From SIG299 sp964544055 (GTDB taxonomy: Bacteria; Bacillota; Clostridia; Lachnospirales; Lachnospiraceae), in assembly GCA_964544055.1 (NCBI GenBank), contig CAZJAA010000015.1:1-59685 (forward strand): a stretch of DNA of 59,685 nt, read 5' to 3'. Below, piece by piece: positions 26,596-35,069 of the stretch. A model generated the notes under the pieces. The model searched no databases. It saw only the letters and a program-made list of their open reading frames with translations, and was not told the DNA's origin. A program made the position numbers and the translations under genes. Positions within the stretch are counted from its first letter, which is position 1. Each line of letters opens with the position of its first letter.

Positions 26596-26626
26596 GACAA
26601 AAAGTGTAAAACATCTTTTGTATAAT
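26593..26626 (+). promoter_or_regulatory. Spo0A-type sigma-A promoter of spoIIE (21-bp spacing, 0A box on the -35)
   Basis: A consensus TTGACA (26594-26599) and TATAAT (26621-26626) are separated by 21 bases, too far for unaided sigma-A. B. subtilis spoIIE and spoIIG have the same anomaly and are switched on by phosphorylated Spo0A. The complement of 26593-26599 reads TGTCAAA, which matches the 0A box TGNCRAA, directly over the -35 as in those promoters. Confidence 0.75.
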
Positions 26627-26682
26627 GGCGGTCAGATAACAGAACAAAACGATTTGTGAGGTTCTCGGAACGGAGGGGTAAA

Positions 26683-27897
26683 ATGCTGGGAGCAGATGGA
26701 GAAATGGAACGATGGACAAACAGGGCAGCACAGTCTTATCAGGAGCTGGCGCGTGTGTTTTCGGCATATGTGACGGAAAAAAGAGAGGAAGAAGAAAAGT
26801 TCTGCGAAAACGTAACGGACTGTAAAGCCGGCTGTGTTTCCTGCAAACAGCTTGCCCGCACAAAGCAGGCAGCCTATCATCAGATGCTGGAAGGGCAGGA
26901 GGCACTGGTATATCAGTTAAAGGAAACGGCACAGTTTTTTTTGCAGATGAACAGCTCCATAAAAAGAGAGCAGTATCTGACAAAGGAACAACGGAGAGAT
27001 CTTTTGTTTTTTCTGCGACGTTACCATATCAAAGCAAGAGGCCTGGAAACTGCCGGAAAACCGGGAAAAGGAAGGGAACTGAGCTTAACGCTGCGCAGTG
27101 ATGGGGTGAAGCAGCTGGTATCCATGCGGATGACGGAAAAGCTTCTTTCGGAAAAGCTGGGATTTCCGGTAAAAGCCGTAAACAATTGTCGCGGTTATCT
27201 TTCCGGAGAGGAGCAGAGTGTTATTTTTCGTGAAGAGCCGGAATACTATTGCCTGACCGGAGTGGCGCGAACCCAAAAAGAGGAGCAGACGGTATCGGGA
27301 GACTCGTTTTCCTTCTTTTATGAAGAGGATGGTGAACTGGCAATGATTTTGTCAGATGGCATGGGAAGCGGCGAAGAAGCGGCAAAGGAAAGCGAGTCTT
27401 TGCTTGTGCTTTTGGAAAAGATGCTCGAAGCCGGTTTTAAAGAGGAAGCAGCCATTCGACTGATCAATTCCGTTCTTGCACTGCGCACAGGACAGAATAT
27501 GTTTGCCACGCTGGACATCAGCCGGATAAACTTATACGGCGGTACCTGTGAATTTATAAAGCTTGGTGGGGCGGCAACTTATCTTCGGCGCGGAAAATGG
27601 CTGGAATGTGTAGAGGCGAGAACACTTCCGATTGGCATGGTGCAGACGGTGGATTATGATTGTATGGTAAAAAAGCTGTATGAGGGGGATTACATCATTA
27701 TGATGAGTGACGGCGTTCTGGATGCGATTCCGGAAGAAGAACGGGCAGAGTTTTTGCGACAGGTCATTGGAGAAGAACCTGGGAAAAGTCCACAGGTCAT
27801 TGCAGGAAGAATTTTAAATGCTTCGCTGCTCGTTCAAAATTTTGAACCAAAGGACGATATGACCGTGTTAGTTTGTGCCATTTACCGGCAAAAATAG
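26683..27897 (+). CDS. spoIIE: SpoIIE-type sporulation phosphatase lacking the N-terminal membrane domain
   Basis: 404 residues. The C-terminal half (about 205-400) is a PP2C/SpoIIE phosphatase domain with VSGDSFSFFYEEDG, the metal-binding SDGMGSGEEA and MSDGVLDAIPEEE. In sporulation SpoIIE dephosphorylates SpoIIAA and so frees sigma-F in the forespore. The N-terminal half resembles the cytoplasmic linker region and carries a cysteine cluster (CENVTDCKAGCVSC). B. subtilis SpoIIE has ten membrane spans and about 827 residues; none of those spans is present here. The ATG at 26683 has GGAGGGG 4 bases upstream. Position before tilS-hpt-ftsH and the Spo0A-like promoter support the name. Confidence 0.87.
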   Translation: MLGADGEMERWTNRAAQSYQELARVFSAYVTEKREEEEKFCENVTDCKAGCVSCKQLARTKQAAYHQMLEGQEALVYQLKETAQFFLQMNSSIKREQYLTKEQRRDLLFFLRRYHIKARGLETAGKPGKGRELSLTLRSDGVKQLVSMRMTEKLLSEKLGFPVKAVNNCRGYLSGEEQSVIFREEPEYYCLTGVARTQKEEQTVSGDSFSFFYEEDGELAMILSDGMGSGEEAAKESESLLVLLEKMLEAGFKEEAAIRLINSVLALRTGQNMFATLDISRINLYGGTCEFIKLGGAATYLRRGKWLECVEARTLPIGMVQTVDYDCMVKKLYEGDYIIMMSDGVLDAIPEEERAEFLRQVIGEEPGKSPQVIAGRILNASLLVQNFEPKDDMTVLVCAIYRQK

Positions 27898-27981
27898 GAA
27901 GGTGGGGAAAAAGCGTTGTGCCGTACTGCGGTTTTTTTCCCGGGGTACCGCAAAAAAACGTATTTTTTAAACAGTTTGGGC

Positions 27982-28010
27982 TTGTTATTTTTGCTGGAAA
28001 AGGGTAGAAT
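27982..28010 (+). promoter_or_regulatory. Sigma-A-type promoter directly at the tilS start codon
   Basis: TTGTTA (27982-27987), 17-base spacer, TAGAAT (28005-28010). The start of transcription is expected at about 28016-28018, only two to four bases before the tilS ATG at 28020, and no Shine-Dalgarno sequence lies between. Confidence 0.65.
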
Positions 28011-28019
28011 AGAAGCACT

Positions 28020-29441
28020 ATGGAAAAAGAATTTTTGTTTCAACAGAAAATCAGGACATATTGCAGACAGAAAGGGTTGTTTGAGGAAGGAGACCGTGTG
28101 CTGGTTGGTCTTTCCGGAGGAGCAGATTCCGTCTGTCTTTTTCTTGTGCTACTTGCACTGGCAAAGGAATGGAAGCTTACGCTTGTTCCGGTGCATGTAA
28201 ACCACAACCTCCGTGGTGAAGAAGCAGACCGGGATCAGCTTTTTTGCGAGGAGTTATGCCAACAGCATAGCATAGAGCTTCATGTAGTTTCATTGCCGGT
28301 GGCAGAGCTTGCCGCAAAGCATGGCTGGACGCTGGAGGAAGCCGGACGAAATGCAAGGTATCAGGCGTTTCTGGAGTGGAAGGAGCAGTCGGACTGCACA
28401 AAAATTGCGGTGGCGCATCACCAGAATGATCAGGCGGAAACGGTATTGTTCCAGCTTCTGCGCGGAAGCAGGCTGAAAGGCCTTTCTGGAATGGAAGCGA
28501 AAAACGGAGCACTTGTCCGGCCACTGCTTGGAGTGTCGCGGGAAGAAATTGAAGAATATCTGGTGGAAAAAAAGCAGAAGTACTGTATAGACCGAACCAA
28601 TTTGGAGGAAGAATATACAAGAAACAAAATCCGGCACCGTCTGCTGCCGTGTGCAGAAGAAATCCAGCCGCGTGCAACGGAGCATATTGCACAGACCGCT
28701 GCGTACATCGGGCGGGTGGAAGAACTTCTGAAAAGCCTCACAGAGGCGTTGTTTCAGAAATGTGTTACAGAACATGGCAAACAGGGCGTAACGCTTCAGA
28801 TTGCGCCTCTGCTGTGCGCAGAGAGCCTTTTGGCGGAACGTGTCATGTATGAAGCACTTTGTCTTGCAGCAGGCGAAAAAAAGGATATGACCGCTGGTTT
28901 TGTTGCAGACTGCATGGAACTTTGTCATAAACAGGTCGGACGGTATCTGACACTGAAAAACGGTGTGATAGCAAGGCGGCAGCCGGACAGTCTGTGGATT
29001 GGCAGGGAAACACCTGAAAAACCGGACTTTTATGAGGAAATTTCGTCTTTCCCTTATCAGACAATCCTGCCGTTTACCGGAGAAACTTTGACGCTGACCG
29101 TGGAGCCTGCCCGGAAAATGGGAAAAATTATCCCAAAAAATACCTGTACGAAATGGTTTGATTATGATAAAATAAAAAAAGTTATTGCACTACGGACGCC
29201 TAGTGCAGAGGATGTTATTGTTTTGTATGCTGATGGCAGAAAAAAGCGTGTAATGGATGTGTTAAAAGAAACCAAGCTTCCACTGCCTGAGCGGAAACGG
29301 GTGCGTCTTTTGGCAGCAGGAGACGAGGTACTCTGGATTCCCGGTATCCGCGGCAGCGAAGGATACCGTATCACAGAAGAAACAAGCTACATTCTGATAG
29401 CAACTACAGATGGAGGAAACAAAAATGGAAGACAAAATTAA
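28020..29441 (+). CDS. tilS: tRNA(Ile)-lysidine synthase
   Basis: 473 residues. The PP-loop VGLSGGADS at residues 29-37 binds ATP. TilS adds lysine to C34 of the tRNA-Ile that reads AUA, and it is essential in most bacteria. HVNHNLRGEEADRD and AVAHHQNDQAETVLFQLLRGS are the family blocks, followed by the C-terminal TilS substrate-binding domains (about 200-465). The length is normal. The gene overlaps hpt by 17 bases, as in B. subtilis where the two are adjacent. The message may be leaderless. Confidence 0.94.
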   Translation: MEKEFLFQQKIRTYCRQKGLFEEGDRVLVGLSGGADSVCLFLVLLALAKEWKLTLVPVHVNHNLRGEEADRDQLFCEELCQQHSIELHVVSLPVAELAAKHGWTLEEAGRNARYQAFLEWKEQSDCTKIAVAHHQNDQAETVLFQLLRGSRLKGLSGMEAKNGALVRPLLGVSREEIEEYLVEKKQKYCIDRTNLEEEYTRNKIRHRLLPCAEEIQPRATEHIAQTAAYIGRVEELLKSLTEALFQKCVTEHGKQGVTLQIAPLLCAESLLAERVMYEALCLAAGEKKDMTAGFVADCMELCHKQVGRYLTLKNGVIARRQPDSLWIGRETPEKPDFYEEISSFPYQTILPFTGETLTLTVEPARKMGKIIPKNTCTKWFDYDKIKKVIALRTPSAEDVIVLYADGRKKRVMDVLKETKLPLPERKRVRLLAAGDEVLWIPGIRGSEGYRITEETSYILIATTDGGNKNGRQN

Positions 29442-29946
29442 TGTGTTGATTCCACAGGAACAGCTCGAAATGCGGATTCGTGAAATGGCGGCTCAAATCA
29501 GTAAGGATTATGAAGGAGAAAAGCTGCATCTGGTATGCATTCTGCGTGGAAGCATCTTTTTTACCTGTGAGCTTGCCAAATATATTACGGTGCCAGTCAC
29601 GATTGACTTTATGTCTGTGTCCAGCTATGGCGACGGTACAGAAAGCACCGGACGCATTAAAATCATGAAAGATCTGGATGATTCCATTAAGGATAAAAAC
29701 GTGCTTGTGGTAGAGGATATTATAGACTCCGGAAGAACTCTTTCCCACCTGCTGTCCGTTTTAAAAGTCAGGGGACCAAAGAGTTTAAGACTCTGTACCT
29801 TGCTTGATAAGCCGGATCGCCGCATAGTACCGGTAAATGTGGACTATGTCGGTATGGAAATTCCGGATTTGTTTGTTGTGGGTTACGGTTTGGACTATGC
29901 GCAGAAATACCGTAATCTTCCATACATCGGAGTCGTAGAATTGTAA
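29425..29946 (+). CDS. hpt: Hypoxanthine phosphoribosyltransferase
   Basis: 173 residues; salvages hypoxanthine or guanine with PRPP to IMP or GMP in the cytoplasm. The PRPP loop is VLVVEDIIDSGRTL, and the N-terminal LVCILRGSIFF and the VDYVGMEIPD flap are typical. GGAGG inside the tilS tail lies 9 bases before the ATG at 29425. Its position between tilS and ftsH is conserved. Confidence 0.95.
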   Translation: MEDKINVLIPQEQLEMRIREMAAQISKDYEGEKLHLVCILRGSIFFTCELAKYITVPVTIDFMSVSSYGDGTESTGRIKIMKDLDDSIKDKNVLVVEDIIDSGRTLSHLLSVLKVRGPKSLRLCTLLDKPDRRIVPVNVDYVGMEIPDLFVVGYGLDYAQKYRNLPYIGVVEL

Positions 29947-29965
29947 AACAACAAGGAGGATTATT

Positions 29966-31774
29966 TTGGGTAAATCATTAAAAGGGCAGGGCTTTTTTAT
30001 CCTGCTTATTCTCTGTGTACTGGCGGGCCTGTGGCTGACATCATCGAATCAGACCAACGCTGCCAGCTACACTTATCAGGATTATTTAGAAGATTTGGAG
30101 GACGGAACTGCAATGCGTGTTATCATCCGCCAGAATGAAGAGGCACCGACAGGACGTGTCAGTGTTGTGGACAAAAATGATAACGTAAAGACGTTTAACG
30201 TGGTAAACACGGAAACGGCATGGAAGGCAGCCATGGATGCCGGGTTAAGTCCGGAGGTTACTGACATTTCCAAGCCAAACTGGTTTGTAACAGAGGTTCT
30301 GCCGATAATTTTGGTTTTTGTTGTCATGTTTTTTATGTTTAACATGATGATGGGAAGAGGCAGTGCAGGCGACACCAAGATGATGAATTTTGGTAAGAGC
30401 CGTGCGAGAATGACAATGGGTCCGGAGAGCACCGGAGTAACCTTAAAAGATGTGGCAGGTGTCACGGAAGAAAAAGAAGAATTAAAAGAAATTGTGGATT
30501 TTCTGAAAAATCCGAAAAAGTACATTGCACTGGGCGCAAAGGTGCCAAAGGGAGTTATTTTGGTCGGCCCTCCCGGAACCGGTAAAACAATGCTTGCAAA
30601 GGCTGTGGCAGGAGAAGCGGGCGTTCCGTTTTTTTCAACCTCCGGCTCGGATTTTGCGGAAATGTTTGTCGGTGTCGGTGCTTCCCGTGTGCGTGATTTG
30701 TTCGACCAGGCAAAGAAAAATGCACCATGTATCGTATTTATCGACGAAATCGATGCCGTGGCAAGACTGCGTGGCACCGGAATGGGCGGCGGACATGATG
30801 AACGTGAGCAGACGCTGAACCAGCTTCTGGTGGAAATGGACGGCTTCTCCCAGAACGAAGGAATCATTGTTCTGGCAGCTACCAACCGAGTTGATATTTT
30901 AGACCCGGCAATACTGCGTCCAGGACGCTTTGACCGTAAGGTTTATGTCAACCGTCCGGATGTCAGGGGCAGAGAAGAAATTCTTGCGGTGCACGCAAAA
31001 AATAAGCCGCTGGCAGAGGATGTGGATTTAAAAAGAATCGCACAGACTACCGCAGGCTACACAGGTGCGGATCTCGAAAACCTGTTAAACGAATCTGCTT
31101 TGAGTGCTGCCAAAAATGACCGCGCTTATATTGTGGAAGAAGATGTGAAAAAGTCCATGATTAAGATTGGCATTGGTTTAGAGCATAAGAGCCGTATCAT
31201 AACCGAAAAGGAACGGCGGATTACCGCTTATCACGAAGCGGGACACGCAATTTTATTCCATGTGCTTCCGGATGTCGGACCGGTGTATACCGTATCCATC
31301 ATACCAACCGGTTCCAGTGCAGCAGGCTACACGATGCCTCTTCCGGAGCGGGACGATATGTTTATCACCAGAGGAAGACTTTTACAGGATATTATGGTAG
31401 GACTCGGCGGACGTATCGCAGAAGAAATGATGTTTGATGATGTCACAACAGGTGCATCCCAGGACATCAAGCAGGTAACAAAAACGGCAAGAAACATGGT
31501 AACAAAGTATGGTTTCTCTGAAAAAATCGGTCTGGTCAATTGTGAAATCAGCGAAGATGAGGTTTTTCTTGGCAGAGACTATGGACATACAAAAAATTAC
31601 AGTGATGCAGTGGCAAGCAGCATTGACGAGGAAGTTCGGGCAATTATTGACGAATGCTATGGAATGGCAAAAAAATTGTTAGAGGAACATAAAGCGGTTC
31701 TGGATGCGTGTGCAGAGCTTCTGCTCGAAAAGGAACGCATCACAAAAGAGGAATTTGAGTCGCTTTTTGTATAA
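29966..31774 (+). CDS. ftsH: ATP-dependent zinc metalloprotease FtsH
   Basis: 602 residues. Two N-terminal spans (about 8-25 and 110-128) flank an extracytoplasmic domain. The AAA domain has Walker A GPPGTGKT, Walker B IVFIDEIDA and the second region of homology with NRVDILDPAILRPGRFD. The zinc protease site is HEAGH. It degrades membrane and regulatory proteins; in B. subtilis it is needed for sporulation. It uses a TTG start at 29966, with AAGGAGGA six bases upstream. It is the last gene of the block. Confidence 0.96.
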   Translation: MGKSLKGQGFFILLILCVLAGLWLTSSNQTNAASYTYQDYLEDLEDGTAMRVIIRQNEEAPTGRVSVVDKNDNVKTFNVVNTETAWKAAMDAGLSPEVTDISKPNWFVTEVLPIILVFVVMFFMFNMMMGRGSAGDTKMMNFGKSRARMTMGPESTGVTLKDVAGVTEEKEELKEIVDFLKNPKKYIALGAKVPKGVILVGPPGTGKTMLAKAVAGEAGVPFFSTSGSDFAEMFVGVGASRVRDLFDQAKKNAPCIVFIDEIDAVARLRGTGMGGGHDEREQTLNQLLVEMDGFSQNEGIIVLAATNRVDILDPAILRPGRFDRKVYVNRPDVRGREEILAVHAKNKPLAEDVDLKRIAQTTAGYTGADLENLLNESALSAAKNDRAYIVEEDVKKSMIKIGIGLEHKSRIITEKERRITAYHEAGHAILFHVLPDVGPVYTVSIIPTGSSAAGYTMPLPERDDMFITRGRLLQDIMVGLGGRIAEEMMFDDVTTGASQDIKQVTKTARNMVTKYGFSEKIGLVNCEISEDEVFLGRDYGHTKNYSDAVASSIDEEVRAIIDECYGMAKKLLEEHKAVLDACAELLLEKERITKEEFESLFV

Positions 31775-31851
31775 TTTAACGATGTGGTTTTGCGTGTTTT
31801 TAGAAAGTTGTTGTAAATATGTACAAAAAAAACTTAAAAAAAAAGTAAAGT

Positions 31852-31880
31852 TTGTGCACACTTATCTGACAAACTATACT
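31852..31880 (+). promoter_or_regulatory. Orphan promoter after ftsH
   Basis: TTGTGC (31852-31857), 17-base spacer, TATACT (31875-31880); a TATAAT also overlaps at 31880-31885. No coding sequence follows before the terminator at 31956. Confidence 0.6.
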
Positions 31881-31886
31881 ATAATA

Positions 31887-31987
31887 ACACTCGTAAACCC
31901 CAATACATTATATAGTTTTTGCTACACCCCATAAGTAACAAAAATACCTTCTCCGAAAAGGCTGGCAAGTATTTGCCAGCCTTTTTA
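31887..31987 (+). ncRNA. Candidate small RNA between ftsH and the GH13 gene
   Basis: A predicted transcript of about 100 bases from the orphan promoter to the terminator at 31956-31987. It contains two unpaired C-rich stretches, AAACCCCAA (about 31896-31904) and ACACCCCATAAG (about 31924-31935), of the kind that pair with Shine-Dalgarno sequences. It has no reading frame of note. It does not match an RNA family I know, and expression is unproven. It could also be only the ftsH 3' end. Confidence 0.45.
31956..31987 (+). terminator. Strong Rho-independent terminator
   Basis: AAAGGCTGGCAA (31957-31968) pairs perfectly with TTGCCAGCCTTT (31973-31984), GTAT loop, then TTTTT. It ends ftsH read-through and the candidate small RNA. 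Confidence 0.93.
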
Positions 31988-32033
31988 CCTTATCACATAT
32001 AATGATGTTGGAGTCAAAATGTATTTTGCCCTT

Positions 32034-32082
32034 TATGATACCGGATTGCTCCGTACGTCCGGTCTGTTGCACCGGTATCATA
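32034..32082 (+). other. Hairpin in the leader of the GH13 gene
   Basis: TATGATACCGG (32034-32044) pairs perfectly with CCGGTATCATA (32072-32082) around a 27-base loop containing CCGTACGTCCGG. It lies 38 bases before the start codon. It has no T-run, so a regulatory or stabilising role is more likely than termination. No convincing promoter was seen in 31988-32119. Confidence 0.6.
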
Positions 32083-32119
32083 TCATAAAATCAGACAAGA
32101 GAGGATTGGCACAATTTCC

Positions 32120-34141
32120 ATGAACCTGAATTTGTTTTTTTCTGATGGCACAAAAGAATACCGCAGCCCGGTCAATATAAAAGCAGGCGATAAAGTGACC
32201 GTGCGGTTCCGCGTTCCTGCGGGCTGCCATGCATACCCGATGCTTCATACCAGACAGGGCGAGCAGCCGATGAACCTGTCAGAAACGGGAAAACGATTTG
32301 ACTATTACACAGCACAGCTTCCTGTAGGGGAAACACAGGAATGGTATTATTTTTCTTTTATTTGCGAAGGCATTATTCACTATTATGACCGCAGCGGCGT
32401 GACGGACAGAGCAAGCGAAGAGTTTTTCTTCCGGCTGACTCCGGGCTTTGAAGTACCGGAATGGACAAAGGGTGCCGTCATGTATCAGATTTATACGGAT
32501 CGCTTCTGCAATGGCGACAAAACAAACGATGTGCAGACGGGAGAATACAGCTATATCGGCACAAATGTGGAACGAGTGGAAGCATGGGACACTCCGGTAG
32601 CGAATCTGGATGTAGGACGCTTTTACGGCGGCGATCTTGCCGGCGTGCGCAAAAAGCTTGATTATTTACAGGAGCTCGGAGTGGAAGTGATTTATTTTAA
32701 TCCGCTCTTTGTTTCCCCATCCAACCATAAATACGACAGCCAGGATTACGATTATATAGATCCGCATTTTGGCATAATTATCAATGATGGAAAAATCGGC
32801 GACAGCACCTATGCAAGATACATCAAAAGAACGACCGATAAAGAAAATCTGGAAGCCAGTAATGCTTTTTTTGCAGAGCTGGTAGAAGAAATCCACCGTC
32901 GCGGCATGAAAGTGATTTTGGACGGAGTGTTTAATCACTGTGGCTCTTTTAATAAATGGATGGATCGCGAGGGCTTTTACCGGGTGGGCGGCGGATATGC
33001 TCCCGGAGCATATCAGTCCAAGGAAAGTCCATACCGGAGCTTTTTCAACTTTCGTAATCCGGATGATAAAAATTCCTATGAGGGCTGGTGGGGGTATGAA
33101 ACGCTTCCAAAGCTCAACTATGAAGAATCCGAGGAGCTTTGCGAATACATCTGCAGTGTCGGTGTAAAATGGGTTTCCGCACCGTATAACGTGGATGGCT
33201 GGCGACTGGATGTGGCCGCAGATTTAGGACACAGTGAGGAATTTAACCATAAATTCTGGAAGCGTTTCCGCAAGGCAGTCCGGGCAGCCAATCCGAATGC
33301 CGTGATTTTAGCCGAACATTATGGAAATGCGGCGGCATGGCTCAAAGGGGATGAATGGGATACCGTCATGAACTATGACGCATTCATGGAGCCGGTCACA
33401 TGGTTTTTAACCGGAATGGAAAAGCACAGTGATGAGTTCCGCGGACACCTGTGGAATAATCACGAGCACTTTTTACACTGCATGAAATACAACATGGCAA
33501 AATTTCAGACCGCATCCCTGTATTGCGCGATGAACGAATTGTCCAACCATGACCATTCTCGCTTTCTGACAAGAACCAATCATCAGGCAGGAAGAGTTCA
33601 GGTGCTTGGTCCAAAAGCGGCAGAGGAAGGGATTAACAAGGCAGTTTTTGCGGAAGCAGTTGTGCTGCAGATGTTCTGGCCGGGCGCACCAACCCTGTAC
33701 TATGGAGATGAAGCCGGAGTCTGCGGTTTTACCGACCCGGATAACCGTCGGCCATATCCGTGGGGAGCAGAGGATCAGGAAATCCTTTCCATGCATAAAG
33801 AGCTGATACGCATTCACCGAACCTTTCCGGCACTCCGCACAGGCTCTTTCTGTATGCTGCACTGCGAACATGGTGTGTTAAGCTTTGGACGGTTCGACCG
33901 TGAAGATCAGTTTTTTGTGGCGGTCAATAACAATGATACCGAAAAAAGGATAGCCTTTTCCGTGGAAGAACTGGAAATCAACTCTCCGTTTCTGGTAAGT
34001 CAGATGATTACCAGACCGGACAGCATGAAGCCGGAAGCAAGACTGTATCCGGTGACGAACGGTACAATTACCCTGACAATGCCGGCATTTTCTGCATTTG
34101 TCCTTAAAAACTTTAATTTGGAAGCAGAAACGGAACGGTAA
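32120..34141 (+). CDS. Glycoside hydrolase family 13 enzyme (neopullulanase/cyclomaltodextrinase-like)
   Basis: 673 residues, cytoplasmic (no signal peptide). A CBM34-like N-terminal domain (about 1-120) precedes a GH13 barrel starting at GAVMYQIYTDRFCNGD. Conserved regions: DGVFNH (I), GWRLDVA with the Asp nucleophile (II), ILAEHYG with the Glu acid/base (III) and ELSNHDHSR with the third Asp (IV). Enzymes of this kind debranch or shorten imported maltodextrins, cyclodextrins or pullulan fragments. The C-terminal beta domain begins near residue 580. AGAGAGGA lies about 14 bases before the ATG. Confidence 0.9.
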   Translation: MNLNLFFSDGTKEYRSPVNIKAGDKVTVRFRVPAGCHAYPMLHTRQGEQPMNLSETGKRFDYYTAQLPVGETQEWYYFSFICEGIIHYYDRSGVTDRASEEFFFRLTPGFEVPEWTKGAVMYQIYTDRFCNGDKTNDVQTGEYSYIGTNVERVEAWDTPVANLDVGRFYGGDLAGVRKKLDYLQELGVEVIYFNPLFVSPSNHKYDSQDYDYIDPHFGIIINDGKIGDSTYARYIKRTTDKENLEASNAFFAELVEEIHRRGMKVILDGVFNHCGSFNKWMDREGFYRVGGGYAPGAYQSKESPYRSFFNFRNPDDKNSYEGWWGYETLPKLNYEESEELCEYICSVGVKWVSAPYNVDGWRLDVAADLGHSEEFNHKFWKRFRKAVRAANPNAVILAEHYGNAAAWLKGDEWDTVMNYDAFMEPVTWFLTGMEKHSDEFRGHLWNNHEHFLHCMKYNMAKFQTASLYCAMNELSNHDHSRFLTRTNHQAGRVQVLGPKAAEEGINKAVFAEAVVLQMFWPGAPTLYYGDEAGVCGFTDPDNRRPYPWGAEDQEILSMHKELIRIHRTFPALRTGSFCMLHCEHGVLSFGRFDREDQFFVAVNNNDTEKRIAFSVEELEINSPFLVSQMITRPDSMKPEARLYPVTNGTITLTMPAFSAFVLKNFNLEAETER

Positions 34142-34193
34142 ACAGCAGAAAAATAAATGATTGATTGGATATTCTGGTGGAGAAAGATGAATT

Positions 34194-35066
34194 ATGAAAA
34201 TGAAAAGTAATCTGTCATTCCTGGCAAAAAATACCGGACTTATTGTTGCGGGAAGTCTGTTATACGCCTTCGGAATGAATGTATTTTTAACACCGCTTCA
34301 CCTGTTCAGTGGCGGCGGCGTAGGTCTTGCCCAGCTGCTCACGCTTTTTCTGGAGCAGTTTATTAAGGTGGAAGGGCTTAATTTATACGGCGTGGTATAT
34401 ATGCTGATTAACGTTCCGCTTTTGTTGCTTGCTTACCTTCAGATTGGAAAAAAATTCTTTTTGAAAACGCTGATTGGATCCGGTGCAATCAGTATATTTA
34501 TCACACTGCTTCCGTCCCTGCCGGTGCCGATTGTGGAGGATTACCTGACCTCCGTGTTAATCGGCGGCATTGCTTCCGGAGCCGGAGTGGGGCTGATTTT
34601 AAGTGCCGGCGGCAGCGGCGGCGGAATTGATGTGGTGGCAGTATGGGCGGCGAAAAAATTTAAAAGTGCCAGTGTGGGAAAAATTTCCCTGTACTTCAAC
34701 GTGCTTCTGTATACGGTCATGCTGTTTCTGTTTGATGTCCAGACCGTGATTTATTCGTTGATTTATACAGTTATTTTTACTCTGATGTTGGATAAAACAC
34801 ATTATCAGAACATCAATGTCCGGGTGATGATTTTTACAAAAAAAGACGGCATTGACAAAAAAATTACCGAGCAGACGGGGCGCGGCGTTACCGAATGGAC
34901 GGGCTGCGGAGCTTATACAAAAGAAGAAACCCACATTCTGGTATCCTGCATCAACAAATACGAAGTAAATGAAATTATGGACATTGTACACGGCATTGAC
35001 CAGCAGGCCTTTGTGATAGTCGATGAAAATGTAATCGTAAACGGAAATTTTGAAAAGAGGTTGTAA
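34194..35066 (+). CDS. YitT family membrane protein (DUF161/DUF2179)
   Basis: 290 residues. Five or so hydrophobic segments (about 12-32, 45-70, 78-98, 115-140, 155-190) contain the YitT signature LYAFGMNVFLTPLHLFSGGGVG and, in the middle, LSAGGSGGGIDVVAVW. A cytoplasmic DUF2179 ferredoxin-like domain fills the last 80 residues. The family is common in Firmicutes and its transport role is not settled. GGAG is 16 bases upstream, rather far. It is followed after three bases by the SGNH lipoprotein gene, so the two form an operon. Confidence 0.88.
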   Translation: MKMKSNLSFLAKNTGLIVAGSLLYAFGMNVFLTPLHLFSGGGVGLAQLLTLFLEQFIKVEGLNLYGVVYMLINVPLLLLAYLQIGKKFFLKTLIGSGAISIFITLLPSLPVPIVEDYLTSVLIGGIASGAGVGLILSAGGSGGGIDVVAVWAAKKFKSASVGKISLYFNVLLYTVMLFLFDVQTVIYSLIYTVIFTLMLDKTHYQNINVRVMIFTKKDGIDKKITEQTGRGVTEWTGCGAYTKEETHILVSCINKYEVNEIMDIVHGIDQQAFVIVDENVIVNGNFEKRL

Positions 35067-35069
35067 AAC

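Noticed and set aside
27935..27956. Terminator between spoIIE and tilS
   Set aside because: TGCGGT/ACCGCA can pair, but A residues rather than T follow, so it is not a terminator on the plus strand.
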